Source of the DNA: Lobulomyces angularis | Lineage: Eukaryota; Chytridiomycota; Chytridiomycetes; Lobulomycetales; Lobulomycetaceae | Direction: 5' to 3' | Length of the DNA: 62,291 bases | Assembly: GCA_027604685.1 (NCBI GenBank) | Contig: JADHYX010000080.1 | Coordinates: forward strand, 5,163 to 67,453 | Shown: piece by piece, positions 49,619 through 61,778 of the stretch | Layout of the letters: every line of letters starts with the position of its first letter | How positions within the stretch are numbered: the first letter of the stretch is position 1 | Notes under the pieces: model-generated | Seen by the model: the letters and a program-made list of their open reading frames with translations, nothing else | Databases searched by the model: none | Told to the model about the DNA's origin: nothing | Made by a program: the position numbers and the translations under genes

Positions 49619-52600
49619 ATGAGAAATATTTTAATTCCTGTAGCTATTATCTTCTCTTTGATATCCACCAGAATTACAACTATAAATGTTACCATCTCAT
49701 TTTTATTTGCGAGACCTTCTCCAAATGACACAGTGCAACCTGATGATGTGGAATGTGGTGTTCAGATTGGGTATGAGATTGGAATGCGGCGAATTCAAGA
49801 GCTGTTGGATCCATTTAATGTTACTGTAAATAAAGCCTACAGATATGCCGGAACGAATCTACAAACAATGCAGCATGCTATAGATTTATCGGAAAATGTT
49901 CCCAATTTAATTGCTTCAATTGGGCAGAAGTTAACTAGTTTATGGTTAAAAATTTAAAAAACTTTATTTGTAGACTAATTACTTTATTTACTTTTTTTGT
50001 AGTGTAGAGCAGGCAGTATATTTTTCTTCACTACCAAGACCAGTTATTTCCATTTCACCTTCCAGTGGGGGTCCCAAACTTGATAAGAAACAAAATTATC
50101 CATACTTTTTTAGAACCTTAGCAACTAACCGAGTTGGTAATATAAATGCTAGCACAATTTTATATTAAAGTTTCAATTAGAAATGAAGGCTCTTTCTGCA
50201 TTCATTTCAAATTACTGGAAAAATATTGGAGTTTTGTACGTTGAAGATATATATCCAATTTCGAATATTGAACCACCGTTAATTGTGCAAGAAAGTTTTG
50301 CAATTGACAGCAAAGCTGATCAGACGGCACAAATTAGAGTGAATTATTAAAAACTTACTCTAGTATTAATTAAGACTATTTTTTAGACTGGACTCACCAA
50401 AATAAAAGATTCAGGAGTAAAAGTAATTTTTTTGGGTGTTTTTGATTATAAGATTGTTTATGAAGGAGCAGTTGAATTAGGAATGATCAACGATGAGTTT
50501 ATTTTTATTGGAACTAACATTTATCAAAAGAATAATGATTCATTTTTTGGACTGATTTTCGATAATATTTATTTTGAAACGGAAAATCCTACTCCTGAAT
50601 ATCTCTATTTGGAGGAAGCTTGGACACGCCAAGTTAGCAATGACCCAACCAGTGTATTCTATGACTCCCGTCCTCCCCCTGCGCAGAAACCAAACATATA
50701 CGGTATGGCTTCATATGACGCGGTTATTGGATTAGGCCATGCTATGGTACATGCTCTCCAAAACAATGTTTCAGTATTGGATACGGTTACTTTAGCGGAA
50801 TATCTTCGTAATTTAACTTACACGTTAGTATACAAACAATTTAAAATTTTTGAGTTTTTTTTGTATTTTATAAATATCATTTAAATACTAAGCATTTTCT
50901 TAATTTTTTTACTTATTTTTAATTTATCTATTTTTTATATTTTAGTGGAAGTCTTATGTATCAGAAAGGTTTTAACGAAGACCAAGATGGGAAAGCTGAC
51001 TTTTCAATGTTTCAGGATGTTGGAATTGATCAGCCATTCAATTTAATTGGAAGATACAATATTACTTCAAATCACTTTCAGGTAAATGAAGGTGTTCCAA
51101 TTTATTTTGGAAATAGTCCGAATGCGTCGTTAACTCCACCTTCCGACGGTAGCAACCCGTCAACAAAAAATACAGTTGCTTTGGGAATTGGGTTGACTCA
51201 AGCTGCTGCAGGAAAACGGAATATTATTGATTTAAAAATAAAAAATTCATTCAGAAATAGAGTAGCAGTGAATGAGACTGTAATAACGCTTGAATTAAGC
51301 AAGGAAAATAACAAAATAGATCTGCAGTACAATGTAACCTTTACTGGAGTTACTGGAGAATTTGAAGTTGGATACAACGTACCAACATATGGGACTTACT
51401 TACTGAGTGTCTTTTTGCAAGGAAATCACATAAAAGATTCTCCGTTTGTAATAAATGGGATTATTGAATGCAACCCGCAGTGTGATAGGACTGGGTTATG
51501 TCAAAGCGACGGTACATGTGCTTGCGAAGCTGGTTATACTGGAAAAAATTGTGGTGAAATGTTTCCTTTAACTACTTTTGGAATAACGACTGTAACTGGA
51601 ATTATAGTATTGGCCTTCGGGGCACTTAACGTTGTTTTGGTAATTGGTTCTTTAACGCTTATATATATTTTCCGTAACGAGAAAGTAATTAGAGTGGCCT
51701 CATTGAACTTTATTATGACAATAGGAGGAGGTAAAAAAAAAAAAAAAATTGGTTTTTAAATGGCAAAAATTCAAGGTCTACTTATCTGGTCATTTTTCCC
51801 AATATTGTTAGTTTTGTCCTTTACAACTACAATACCTTGTTGGATTGCACCAATCTGTTTTCATGTTGGATTTACAATATCTTTTATTACATTGCTAATA
51901 AAAAACTTACGAATTGTAATGGTATACAGTGGCAATTTAAAAAAGAGCACGATGCGTTCGGCACCGCTGTACATATCTGGGATAGTATCATTAGTTGCAG
52001 TAGTGATCATTATCTCACAATTGACACACCCTTCTACTGTCGTTATTGTCAATTATTCGAATTCAAGAATATTAGAATGCACAGATTCGCTAAATCCATG
52101 GCAAATACTCTTATATGCAGTAGAAGTTATTATTTTGTTATCTAATGCCTTTATATCGTTCAAAAGTAGACAAATTGCCGATATTTACTCAGAATCAAAA
52201 ACAATTGCAATTTCAACGTATACAGTATTTATGCTGATTTTAGTGTATTACTTCATGATACATAATGGGTTTATGTATATTATAAAGTTCAATGCTAGCG
52301 TTTTGGTGCACATTGCAGCACCTATGATTTCAACTCTAACAATATTAACTTGGAAAATCTATGGCGTTTACTTTGTAGTCGCTACAGCACATATCAAAAA
52401 ATCTTCGTGCGACGATAGCATTTTATCCAACAGCGCAGTTAATAATGCGGAGGTTGTCACAGGATTAAAAGTTGAAGGTGGATTTGAATTTGAATTCAAA
52501 GGGAAAAAGTTAGGCATCAGTGGTTTATTCAGACCTAATTTGCATAAAATAGTAGTAAAAGTTTTAGTTTCAAGAAAAATTGTTACATTTATTCACGAAG

Positions 52601-52827
52601 ATAGTAGATATTGCTGGTCAATCAATCTCAATGCTTGTAAGAAGGAAAAATTTTGGCAAGTAGTTTACGATGAAAATGAGGAAATAAAGGGAGTCATTAT
52701 CACCGGTGCAGAATCTTCATTTTGGCTACAAGGAAATCCAATATTGATTGAAGAACTACGAAATATTTTGTATCAAATGTTTAATAAGACAGGAAGTTCC
52801 ATCCAAAAAACTAAGACGGATGTATAA
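49619..52827 (+). CDS. Class C GPCR-like receptor: ligand-binding domain, filamin repeat, EGF-like module, 7TM
   Basis: Start chosen at 49619 (MRNILIPVAIIFSLISTR), a good signal peptide. The in-frame ATG 30 nt upstream is also possible. The extracellular part resembles the ANF/periplasmic-binding fold (LSENVPNLIASIGQ, RPVISISPSSGGPKL, GVLYVEDIYPISNIEPP, IYGMASYDAVIGLGHAM). A filamin-like repeat follows (TGVTGEFEVGYNVPTYGTYL, then HIKDSPFVI), then an EGF-like module with CNPQCDRTGLCQ and CACEAGYTGKNC. Seven hydrophobic helices follow (for example GIIVLAFGALNVVLVIGSL, LLIWSFFPILLVLSF, ISGIVSLVAVVIIISQL, ILLYAVEVIILLSNAFI). A 43-nt intron (GTAAAA...TTCAAG) must be removed between TIGGG and LLIWSF. 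A cytoplasmic tail of about 130 residues ends KTKTDV. About 990 residues. Likely a GABA-B/metabotropic-type sensor; ligand unknown. Confidence 0.78.
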
Positions 52828-53563
52828 CCCTTTTAATACAAAACTTGTTAATTATTGTTTATTAGTTAATTTGATAAAGTGGGTTTATAATAAGTGTACA
52901 TAAAATTCAATAAAAATTTTAATTTTAATTTGTTACTGTATTCTTTTTTTTTTACTATTTTTTTATGTTATTTGATATTGAATTAACAATAAATTTTTCA
53001 AATGTGCGAATTATTCTAGGTATATTAGAAAAAATGTAAGTTTAGATTTAAAGCAAAAAATTTTCAGTAAAAAACTATTTGATTGAAACTTAAGAACCGG
53101 TGATTAAAAAAGCCTTTTGAACAGATATCAACGAATTTTTTTTTTTATTAGAATGACGGTTTTTTTGTTTGTTCAGAAGTAGAGTGTGTATAAATAATTC
53201 TATTATAAATTATACCAAAATTTAGCATAAAGGTAGGTATTAAGCAATTATTAATTTATCGTTGTTAGATACATACTTGATGAGGTAAACCTAACTTTTA
53301 TTCATTAATTGCAGTTTTGTTTGTGAAATGGACATTTATTTGTTGTTGCTAGAGGCATACTTGATAAGTATGAAACTAACCTTAATCTGCCATTGCCATT
53401 GTTCATAAATAAAAGTGTTATCATCCATCTCAGTTTTTCCCACCAAATTAACAGTTTGGAATAATTTGGTGACCTAGTAGGATGAGGCTTTCTATTGCCA
53501 TTTTGAATTTTTTTGAAGTAAAAAATAAAAAATTCAAAATTTTACTTTTTAATACTTGATGCA
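52828..53563. other. Intergenic region
   Basis: No supported ORF. It contains two imperfect copies of a roughly 45-nt module (53258-53307 and 53344-53390), each with CATACTTGAT near its start and a CTAAC-containing end. It is the 3' flank of the receptor and the promoter of the second RhoGEF. Confidence 0.4.
53258..53390. repeat. Two imperfect direct repeats, about 45 nt each
   Basis: Shared core: G-T-T-G-x-T-A-G-A, CATACTTGAT, then A-A-x-C-T-A-A-C. The copies are about 85 nt apart and lie 170-300 nt upstream of the second RhoGEF start. Possible binding-site pair or old duplication. Confidence 0.4.
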
Positions 53564-56500
53564 ATGAAAAAAGACTCTAACAACTTAGATAGATTCAGTA
53601 ATAGCAGCTCCTTTGATAGTATCCATACATTAAACAACGAACCCAATTCAAATTATTTCATTGATTCCCCCAACACCTCTGACACGATAACTTTCGATAT
53701 TAGCGACACCGACAGCACTGTGAGTGATAAAAGGCTTTCTAAGGACTCCAAAGAAATTTTCTTAGATGACTCTTTTTGTATAAATAATTCTAAAACGTAA
53801 TTAAAGTCAACTCATTGAATTTTAACTTTTTCGGTTTACTTTTTTTTTTTTTTCTACTTTCTTTTCAAAGTATAAATATAGGTGGAGTTCTTTCTAAAGG
53901 AAAGTGGAACCAAGTTTTTATCGCAGATTTAATAGACTTAAATTATATATTGGAAAATAATTTAGCAACTGAAACAAATGAAAACTACGTTGTTTTAAAC
54001 ATCGATAACCTTGCAAAGGAAGAAGTTTTGAAGCAAGAAGTTATTTACGAGTTAATTGTTACCGAAATTGAATACATAAGAGACTTAAAATTGATTGCAA
54101 ATACTTTTAAACTTGTTCTCTTAAATAATTTTATATTGAGTGAAAATGATGTTAAAACTTTGTTTTGTAATGTAGATAATTTAATCCCTCTTCATGAAAA
54201 ATTATTGAAAAATTTACAAGACAGTAGGAGTAAAAATGGATTATTTGGTATTATTATTTATTTAATATTTACCTATTTTTTTTGAAAAAAAAAAAAAAAT
54301 TTATTGATTTAATTATCCTAGAAAACATTAGCATATCTTTTATGAATATGAATGCGTTTCAATTCGAGTATTCCATTTATTGTGTCAATCACACTGAAGC
54401 AATGAATCTTTTAACAAGAAAAAAAACTGACGAAAATTTTCAAATTTTTCTTAAAGTATGTGTATCTTTTTTTTTTAATTTTTTTTTAATTTTTTTCATC
54501 AAAAATTTTCACAGGAATGCATTTTAAAACCAGAATGTAGAAACTTAGATTTGTCGTCATTTTTACTAAAACCGATTCAAAGAATTATGAAATACCCCCT
54601 TTTGATTAAAGAAATTGTTAAAATAGAAGAAAAAATTTCTCAACTAAATTTTAACTCAACAGAAAATATTTATTTAAAAGATTTAGAAATTGCTCTAGAA
54701 AAAATTAAATTTTGCTGTGAGCGCATTAATGAAAAGACAAAAGAGGAGGAAAATAAATCAAAGATGCGCGATATTTTAAATAAATTAAATATTACTGATT
54801 TTAGTAATCACAGAAAAGTATTAATTGACGGAAATTTAATTAAACACTCTAGTGGCAAGCTAACAAAGAATCAAAAGTATTAGTTATTTATTTTCAAAAT
54901 TGAATCTTACAATTTTTTTTTTTTTTTTTTTTTAGTATCCGATATGCTGTTCTATTCAACGATCTTTTTATATTATGCAATGATTTAAAGTCGGATTTAA
55001 GTAGCAAAACTGCCTTTAAATTGGTTCCCATAAAATCAGTGCTTCAGTTGGCTGATTTGGGAGTAAAAAAATTAAATAAAGGTAGTTTTTATTTACAAGT
55101 TTATCACTTAATTTTTTTTTTTTTTTTTTAATATTTCTGTAGAGGATAGGCACTTATTTGAAATTGTATTTGTTGATAACAAAAAGCAAAGAAACCTTGA
55201 ATTATCAACTTCAACTAACACCGAAAAAAATGCTTGGCTAGAATGTTTTACAAATGCAATAAAAAATTTTGTGGAACCAAATTTAATTAAAGGTATATAA
55301 TTTTTTTACGGAATTAAATTTATTTTTATTTTTTTTTAAATTTGTTGCGCAGAAAATAAGCGTGCTTGGAAAGAATTACCCACGCCACCTTCGAAAGAGT
55401 TAAACGTGAACAAAATGGATAATTTTCGCTTACAGAATGAATCCTTTGGTAGCTTATTAGATTCCAGTATATTGGAAGAATTTGAGAGGATTACCAGCTC
55501 TCCTGAAATTTCTAGCAATATTTCTGGAAATAGTATAAAAACAATTGGCAGTTTTGCGGTTTCTAATACGATACCCAAAAGAAATGATTCATTGGCAACT
55601 AAAAAATTTATAGAGTTAAATGATACACTTGATACCAATAACAGTGAATCAGTTTCACCGTTTCAATTACCGGTTTTTAAATCAGAGCCTAAGTTTACTT
55701 TATTTAATTTTAATGAAAACCAAGAACAATCAGATGATGAAAGAAAAATACCTCAGAATGAAGAATCAAATACTAAAGCTAATAATTTTCAGTCTCAACT
55801 ATCGATATCATTACCAAATTTTAATCTTGCAACAATCGAAAAAAAAAAGGATAACTTAACACATTTTAAAAATTCAAATTCAAATTTAAATTTACCCTTA
55901 AAATCTTATTCAGTAGGGTCCTCAAATATTATTAAAACTTCAAAAAGTGAGGAAAAGATACAAAAGTCTACTTTCATTACTGATAACCCTGTATGTAGAG
56001 AGGAAGTTCAAAATAGAGTAATGGATGGATCCAATAATATAGAAATAACGGACAAAGCATCAGAAATATCAGAAATATCAGAAAAAAATTTGGCACTGAA
56101 AAAAAGATCCTCTTTTTATGACAACCTTAAAGATTTAACTTCAGGGTCGACTTTAAAAAGAAGGAGCACTTTAAGTAAAGTTTACAATAAAATTTCAAAA
56201 TTTGAAAAGATTAATGAAAAGCCGAAGATTTTTGAAGGACTAGCGACATTTGTTTTACTTTTAGTTTTTAAAAATTTTTTTTTATTATCGCTGTTTTTGA
56301 GCTTTTCTACTTTGGCAGTTTTTAGTTCATTTTTACAAAAAAAAGTTGAAGCGGATACTATCAATGCAAATGCAAACGATACCTCAGAAAACAATATAGA
56401 ATCAGTTAATATAGTTTCACAAGAAAACGTAGCGAGCTCAACAATTAATGAAAATTCAAGTGTGTTTCAACTGTTTTTTGGTTTTTTAATTCTCGGACTA

Positions 56501-56572
56501 GTTGTTTTTATGTTTAGTTACCCAAACTTATTCATTGTACTGTTTTCCTTATGGGTTGTATTCGTTTTTTAA
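53564..56572 (+). CDS. RhoGEF (DH-PH) with C-terminal membrane segments, paralogue of the first
   Basis: Starts MKKDSNNLDRFSNSSSFDS. An intron (GTAATT...CAAAG) joins NSKT to INIGGVLSKGKWNQVFIADL. This pre-DH block parallels IGGVLEENKWNEF in the first RhoGEF. DH: IYELIVTEIEYIRDLKLIA, LIPLHEKLLKNL, LSSFLLKPIQRIMKYPLL. PH: VLIDGNLIKHSSG, then IRYAVLFNDLFIL, EDRHLFEIVFVDNKK, and NTEKNAWLECFTNAI. A Ser/Asn-rich linker follows. Near the end are two very hydrophobic stretches, LATFVLLLVFKNFFLLSLF and QLFFGFLILGLVVFMFSYP, that would anchor the protein in a membrane. About 880 residues. Hydrophobic ends are unusual in RhoGEFs. One could in theory come from a retained intron, but the frame is open throughout. 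Loads GTP on Rho-type GTPases, probably at a membrane. Confidence 0.85.
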
Positions 56573-56872
56573 AAAATAAGTATATTGGACGAAAAATTTT
56601 TTATTTTTTTTAGTAGTATTTTTTTTTTTCTTTTCATTAGAATCAAGTATTGTATGCAATTGGTAGATAAATATATATAGCTCATTTCAAAAAAAAAAAA
56701 ATTTTTAATATTTTTTATACAATTTCAAAATAAAAAATGCTGCATCAAAATTATAATTTTATTTTTTATTTTATCTTAATTTTTTTTTTTTAAAAAATTG
56801 TTAAAAAATATTAAATATTAAATTTATAAATTATCAATATTACTTTTTTTTTTTTTTTTTTTAACAAAATTT

Positions 56873-57935
56873 TTATTTAAACAATTTAAGATTGCTATTT
56901 ACTGAATAGTACTCCTCCAGAGAGTCACTTCGTTTAGGTAAACGTCTAAAATTCTCCAAAGATTTTTTTGCTGATAAGTTGTAATTGTTGTTACTGTTTT
57001 CAATTACAATGTGTTGATTAATTTTATGAGCAAGTTTTAACCGTCTGGTCAGATCAACCACACTTTCTGTGGAGACTGCTGTTGAACCAGAAAGGGAACT
57101 GGGGCTTCTGAATGGATATGGTGACAGAGATTCAATAGATGGTTTTATAGAAATTCCAAAGATCAAGTTTTTCTTTAGGTTGATATTATTATTTAGTGAC
57201 TCCTCCTGTTGTTTTTGATTATGATTTAATTGGGTTTCTAAAACGGAGTTAAAATATTTTATCCAATTTTCTTTTTCAAATTCTTTATACGTTGAAAAAT
57301 TTAAATTTATTTCACTTCTTTTATAATCAGTAAAAAAATTCAGTTCAAAATGGTATCTATTATCTAAAAAAAAAAAAAAAATAAAAGATTATAATAAAAT
57401 AATTTATAAAGTGTATAAAAATTTTATTTTATTTTTTTTTTGATAATTACTTATTTTTCCAGTATCAACAACATCAATAAAATTAGTTAGTTTAATAATT
57501 TTAAAGATTTTTAAGTTGTTTATGTTTAAATTTTTTAAATCTTTATCAAAAATTATGAGACAGTCTGAATACAGCACCAAATGTTTAAAACTTTTTTCCA
57601 AATAAAAAAAAAAAAAAAGAAAAAAAGATGTAAGTAAATAATTGTTTTTTTTTTTTTTTTTTTTTCTGCACTATATTAAAGGTGGTTTTTTTTATTTTTA
57701 ATTTTTTTTTTAATTTCATTTTAAATTTTACTTGTAGTTATATTCAAAATTGTACTTTAGTATCAAATTTCCTTCAATCAAAACCGTTCGATTTGAATTT
57801 TTTTCAAACAGAAATACATTATCTTTTAGATCCAGATGGTTCAGTTTGTTTAATATTTTTTGCATTTTTTGACAGGATGTTAACTCTCTAGCCTTGTTAC
57901 ACAAGCATACAGCTCGAATATTCTTTTTGTTATTT
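56873..57935 (-). pseudogene. Truncated third RhoGEF copy (end of DH plus PH domain)
   Basis: Tail-to-tail with the second RhoGEF. The minus-strand frame reads NKKNIRAVCLCNKAREL, TSCQKMQKILNKLNHLDLKD and TVLIEGNLILKYN, parallel to KMRDILNKLNITDF and VLIDGNLIKHSS in the second copy. Then FKHLVLYSDCLIIFDKDLK matches AVLFNDLFILCNDLK, and later exons give NRYHFELNFF, EKENWIKYFNSV (PH C-terminal helix with its Trp) and a Ser-rich tail ending NSNLKLFK. The catalytic DH helices, with the K-P-I-Q-R-I-x-K-Y-P motif, are absent from the 600 bases upstream. So this is either a pseudogene or a gene whose first exons lie in a place I could not find. Introns are largely poly-A. Confidence 0.6.
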
Positions 57936-58502
57936 TTTTTTTTTTTTCAGGTGAGAAAAAATATTGAAACAAGGAAGGAACATATTCTAATCGCTAAAAG
58001 TAAAAAATCAAAGCAGCAGATTTTTTTTTTTTTTTTCTTGCTTATATCGTAAAAATTGGTTTTTTTTTCCATATTTAATAATTAACTTCAATTTTTACTT
58101 ACCAATTCACTTGGTGAGCAACATGATCAGAAATCCTTAAAGAAGGTATCATGAAAAACCAATGAATCCATGAAAACTTGCTCATTGTTTGTCATCTATC
58201 CTTTTCGTCTCAGCTGGTTTTCGCTTGTCTTAATTGCATAACCAATTTTTTTATAAAATTAACCTGTGTTTTTAAAACAAAATAAACAATTTTTTTTTAT
58301 AAAATTAACCTGTGTTTTAGACAAACAACTTAGTTAAATATTTTAAACATTTAAAGATACGAATATACTATATAATACTATTAAAAATTTTAAAAATAAA
58401 AAAACAAAAAAAATTTTTTTTTTTATGCAGGTTTTACTAAACCTTCATTTTTTTTTTTTTAATTTTAAACATCATTTTTATAACTTTATTTTATTTCTTA
58501 TT
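57936..58502. other. Intergenic region with a tandem duplication
   Basis: AT-rich; contains the 45-nt-period duplication listed separately and a minus frame (MTNNEQVFMDSLVFHD...) that stops quickly. No DH-domain exon for the third RhoGEF is present. Confidence 0.4.
58244..58318. repeat. Near-perfect tandem duplication, period about 45 nt
   Basis: The unit AATTTTTTTATAAAATTAAC followed by CTGTGTTTT occurs at 58244-58273 and again at about 58288-58318, differing mainly in poly-T length. Confidence 0.65.
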
Positions 58503-59815
58503 TTATTCAGTCTTCAACTTTTTAATATTCACTTCTTCTAGTTTAACTTTTTCATCATTATCATCATCAACTTTTCGCTTTTGTGTTTCTTCTTTTATTT
58601 CTTTCTCAGCATCTGCATTTTTTGCCTCATTGGTGTCATTGATATCTTTACCATCTAATTTTTTTTCTTTTTTGATCTCTGGTTTTTTTTTGAAGTAAAA
58701 ATCAATTTGATTTTTATTTTTATTTGATTTCGGTTTTTCAGCTTCCCGTTTTATTTCAACTATATTTTCTGGTTCGTTTACACGTTTACTGACTGCATTA
58801 GAAACAGGATAACTAAAAAAAAAAAAGAAAACAAAAATAATTAGTGAAAAAAAAATTTTTTTTTTTCATTTTTATTTTTTTTTCATGCTTCCCATTTTAT
58901 TCCCTCTTCCTTTGTTTTTAACAATCCTTCAATATCTGAGTCAAATTTTTTATTCTCATCTAACCAAAGATCAATATCACTTTTATCTAGTATACATGGC
59001 ATCCTCTCATGGAGAAAAGATAAATATTTACTAGAATTTACTGTAACTATCGTGTAGGTTGGAGCTTCTTTGTTTGAATCATCATACAGTCCTGCAAAAT
59101 AGAGTAAAGTATCTTCATCTTTTTCATCCTTTATTTCTTTTGAGATGTAGTGTGGAATTTTTAATTTTCCCTCTGTCTTCCATTCAAAAAATCCATTTGC
59201 CACTACAACACATCTTTTTTTTTTATTTTTATTATTATACTTTATTTTATTTTTTTTTTTCAATCAAGAATTTTTAATAATAACAATAAAAATACCTTTT
59301 TGAATTTTTGGGAACACTCCACATATTTCTCTCATTCGATCGTAATTTATCATCTCTAGCATTAATGGGAGGGGTAGTTTTTAACCACTTTGGTGAAAAT
59401 CCTTTTTTTTTTTTTAAATTTTATTTATTTTTTTTAATATAAAAAAATGTAGAAATTTTATAATATATAACCCCATCTCATCAATTTAATTATTCTTTGA
59501 TTTTTTTGATTGATTAAAACAGGTTGTAAGTTTGTAGGAGAAACTAAAAAAAAAAAAAATAATGAACTTTTCTTTTTTTCAAAGAATTTTTTTTTCTTAA
59601 CCATTATATGATTTATAAAATGATTCAGCTTCATTAAATTGAAATGATGCGTTGGTTATATTTTGAAGTGTACTAGCTGGGATAAAAAGAGCAGTTCTAC
59701 CTTAATTTTTAGAAAAAAAAAAAGAAATTTAAATATTGGTTTTTTTTTTTGTATTAACAAGAGATTTATAATGTTTAATTTATTTTTTTTTAAGAAAAAA
59801 CACACTACCACACAT
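58503..59815 (-). CDS. HMCES: SRAP-domain protein (HMCES/YedK family)
   Basis: The first exon is only 7 nt (59815-59809, ATGTGTG). A 108-nt intron (59808-59701) ends in AAG, and exon 2 gives M-C-G-R followed by TALFIPASTLQNITNAS. The protein therefore starts with Cys2, the residue that crosslinks to abasic sites. Then VSPTNLQPVLINQ, MRWGFSPKWLKTTPPINARD (WG-x-x-P-x-W and the N-A-R motif), VVVANGFFEWKTEG (catalytic Glu in FFEW), YTIVTVNSSKYLSFLHERMP (active-site His) and CILDKSDIDLWLD. All four SRAP catalytic features are intact. The C-terminal 100 residues are Lys/Glu-rich and include NKNQIDFYFKKKPE, close to a PCNA-box (QxxxxxFF-like). Family role: protects abasic sites in single-stranded DNA during replication. 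About 350 residues. Confidence 0.93.
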
Positions 59816-60907
59816 GATGTTAAAAAAAAAATAAGAATGAATTGATGTAAGTCTTTGTATGAATTTTAATTTTTTATTTTTAATTTTTTTCAAAACCTCT
59901 GTTAAAAAAAAAAAAAAAGTTTTTTTTTTAAATTAAATTAAAGAATAAAAAGAAGAAGACTTTATTTTTAAAAATGCAAAATTTCAAAAAATTTAAATTA
60001 AAATAAAATAAAACCTTCTCCAATTTATTTTTTTATTTTATTTCTTTTAAAAAATAATAGAATAGTTAATTTTTTTTCTTTTTTATAATTTCCTTTTGTT
60101 TAAAATTATACAAAAATGGTAAACAGGAAAAACTTAATTAAAAAAAAAAAGTTCGGTTTATTAAATTAAAAATTTTTGTTATTTTCAACTAAATCATTTT
60201 ATTTTGAAAACCTTTTTAAAAATTGAAAAGAATAATTAAAAAATAAATTAAAAGAGCAAAATAATTAAATTTTTAACAACGTTTTTAAAAATATTTTTTT
60301 TTTTTTTTAAGATCAAAAACAAATTTATTTAAAAATAAAAAAATTTACAAAAACGCAAAAAAAATAAAAAATTAAAATAAAAAATTAAAATAAAAAAGAA
60401 GTTTCTGAAAAAAAAAATGCTTAAAATATTTTTTAATTTATTCTTTTATTTTTATTTTCATTTGAAAATAATAATTTAAATTTTTCTCAAAAATGAAGTT
60501 TTTTCGTTTCAAATTTTGAAGCTCCAAAATAACAAACACCTCCCACTGCCACCGTAATTTTCCCATCAACTTCAAATGAACGGCCGCAACTGTCCAGCGG
60601 ATTCATCCCTTATTACACTGAAGTATTTCATCACATTCACCTTTAACAGTCCATCAAATCTTTGTTGTTAAAACTTTCTTTGGTTAAGTTTTGTTCTATA
60701 AAAAATCTAATATTCATTTAGAAAATTTAGTAAACAAAAAAAAAAAATTTAAAGAAAAAAATAACAAAGTGTATCTTACCAAAAATTAAAAAAAAAAAAA
60801 GAATCTAAAATATTTATACATTTCAAAAAAAAAAAAGAAAAAAAGAATCTAAATTATTTAAACATCAAAAACAAAAAAAAACAAAAAAAAATAGATAAGA
60901 ATCGTAT

Positions 60908-60982
60908 CAATAGGAATTTGTTTATTTTTTTATGATAATTATTACATTTTGGTTTCTTTGTTTTTGTAAAGAATTCCTATTG
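60908..60982. repeat. 11-nt perfect inverted repeat with a 53-nt loop
   Basis: CAATAGGAATT at 60908-60918 and AATTCCTATTG at 60972-60982. The loop is almost all A/T. Could be terminal repeats of a tiny element, a hairpin, or chance. Confidence 0.4.
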
Positions 60983-61674
60983 TAAAATTTTAATTTTTTT
61001 TATAATTTTTTTATTTTTTTTTTTTGACATATAAAAATTTGTAAAAAATCTAAAAAACTAAATAATGTAAATAAACAGAAAAAAAAAAACATTTCAATGA
61101 TCTCATAAATTTGAGAAATTTGACGTGCTTGATAAAAATTTTTCACGCGTATTTTTTAAGTAGATGGGTTTTTTTTCTTTTTGCTTTGAAGTGCCACATA
61201 GATAATTTAATCCTTACATGAGTAGATTATCAAAATAAAAATAAAAAACAGAAAATAAAAAATCATGAATTTTTAAGATGTCAAAATCCTTCTTCCTTTT
61301 TTTTTTTGTTAATAGGAGCAAAATAAAACAGTCAGGTTCTGGAAAGACAGTCAAACTATCTGACGAAATTGAGGTTTAGTTCAAATTTGAAGCGGTGGTG
61401 TTGCTGAAATTAGTTTATACTAACCATTTCATACTCTTTCAGATCTGTAAAGTTATATATCAGGATGCTACTTCAGTTGACGTCAGGATTTTTTCAGCTG
61501 TCGATGTGTGCTCTGTTTCGGTTGTGGTTGTTGCAATTACACCTTCTGAGTGAATTTGCCTCAAGTAAAGTGGTTTTACTTTTTTTCTGTGATCAGTGAC
61601 CAGATCAATTTGAGGTTCCAGGGAACTCAGATGTCCCGCCAATAAATGTTTTTGGTCCATCCTGTTACACAGAG

Positions 61675-61706
61675 CCTCATAAATTTCATGAAATTTAGCT
61701 TATGAG
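61675..61706. repeat. Nested palindrome
   Basis: AAATTTCATGAAATTT is an exact palindrome. It is flanked by CTCATAA on the left and TTATGAG on the right, which pair with a few unpaired bases between. Confidence 0.5.
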
Positions 61707-61778
61707 GACATAATATACAATGTCATTTCATTTATAGTATTTATAGGATCACAAAATTGTCAAAAAAAAAAAAAAAAT

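Noticed and set aside
51760..51830. Separate gene starting MAKIQGLLIW after the receptor ectodomain
   Set aside because: The start lies inside a 43-nt intron. Splicing joins TIGGG to LLIWSF and gives one 7TM receptor.
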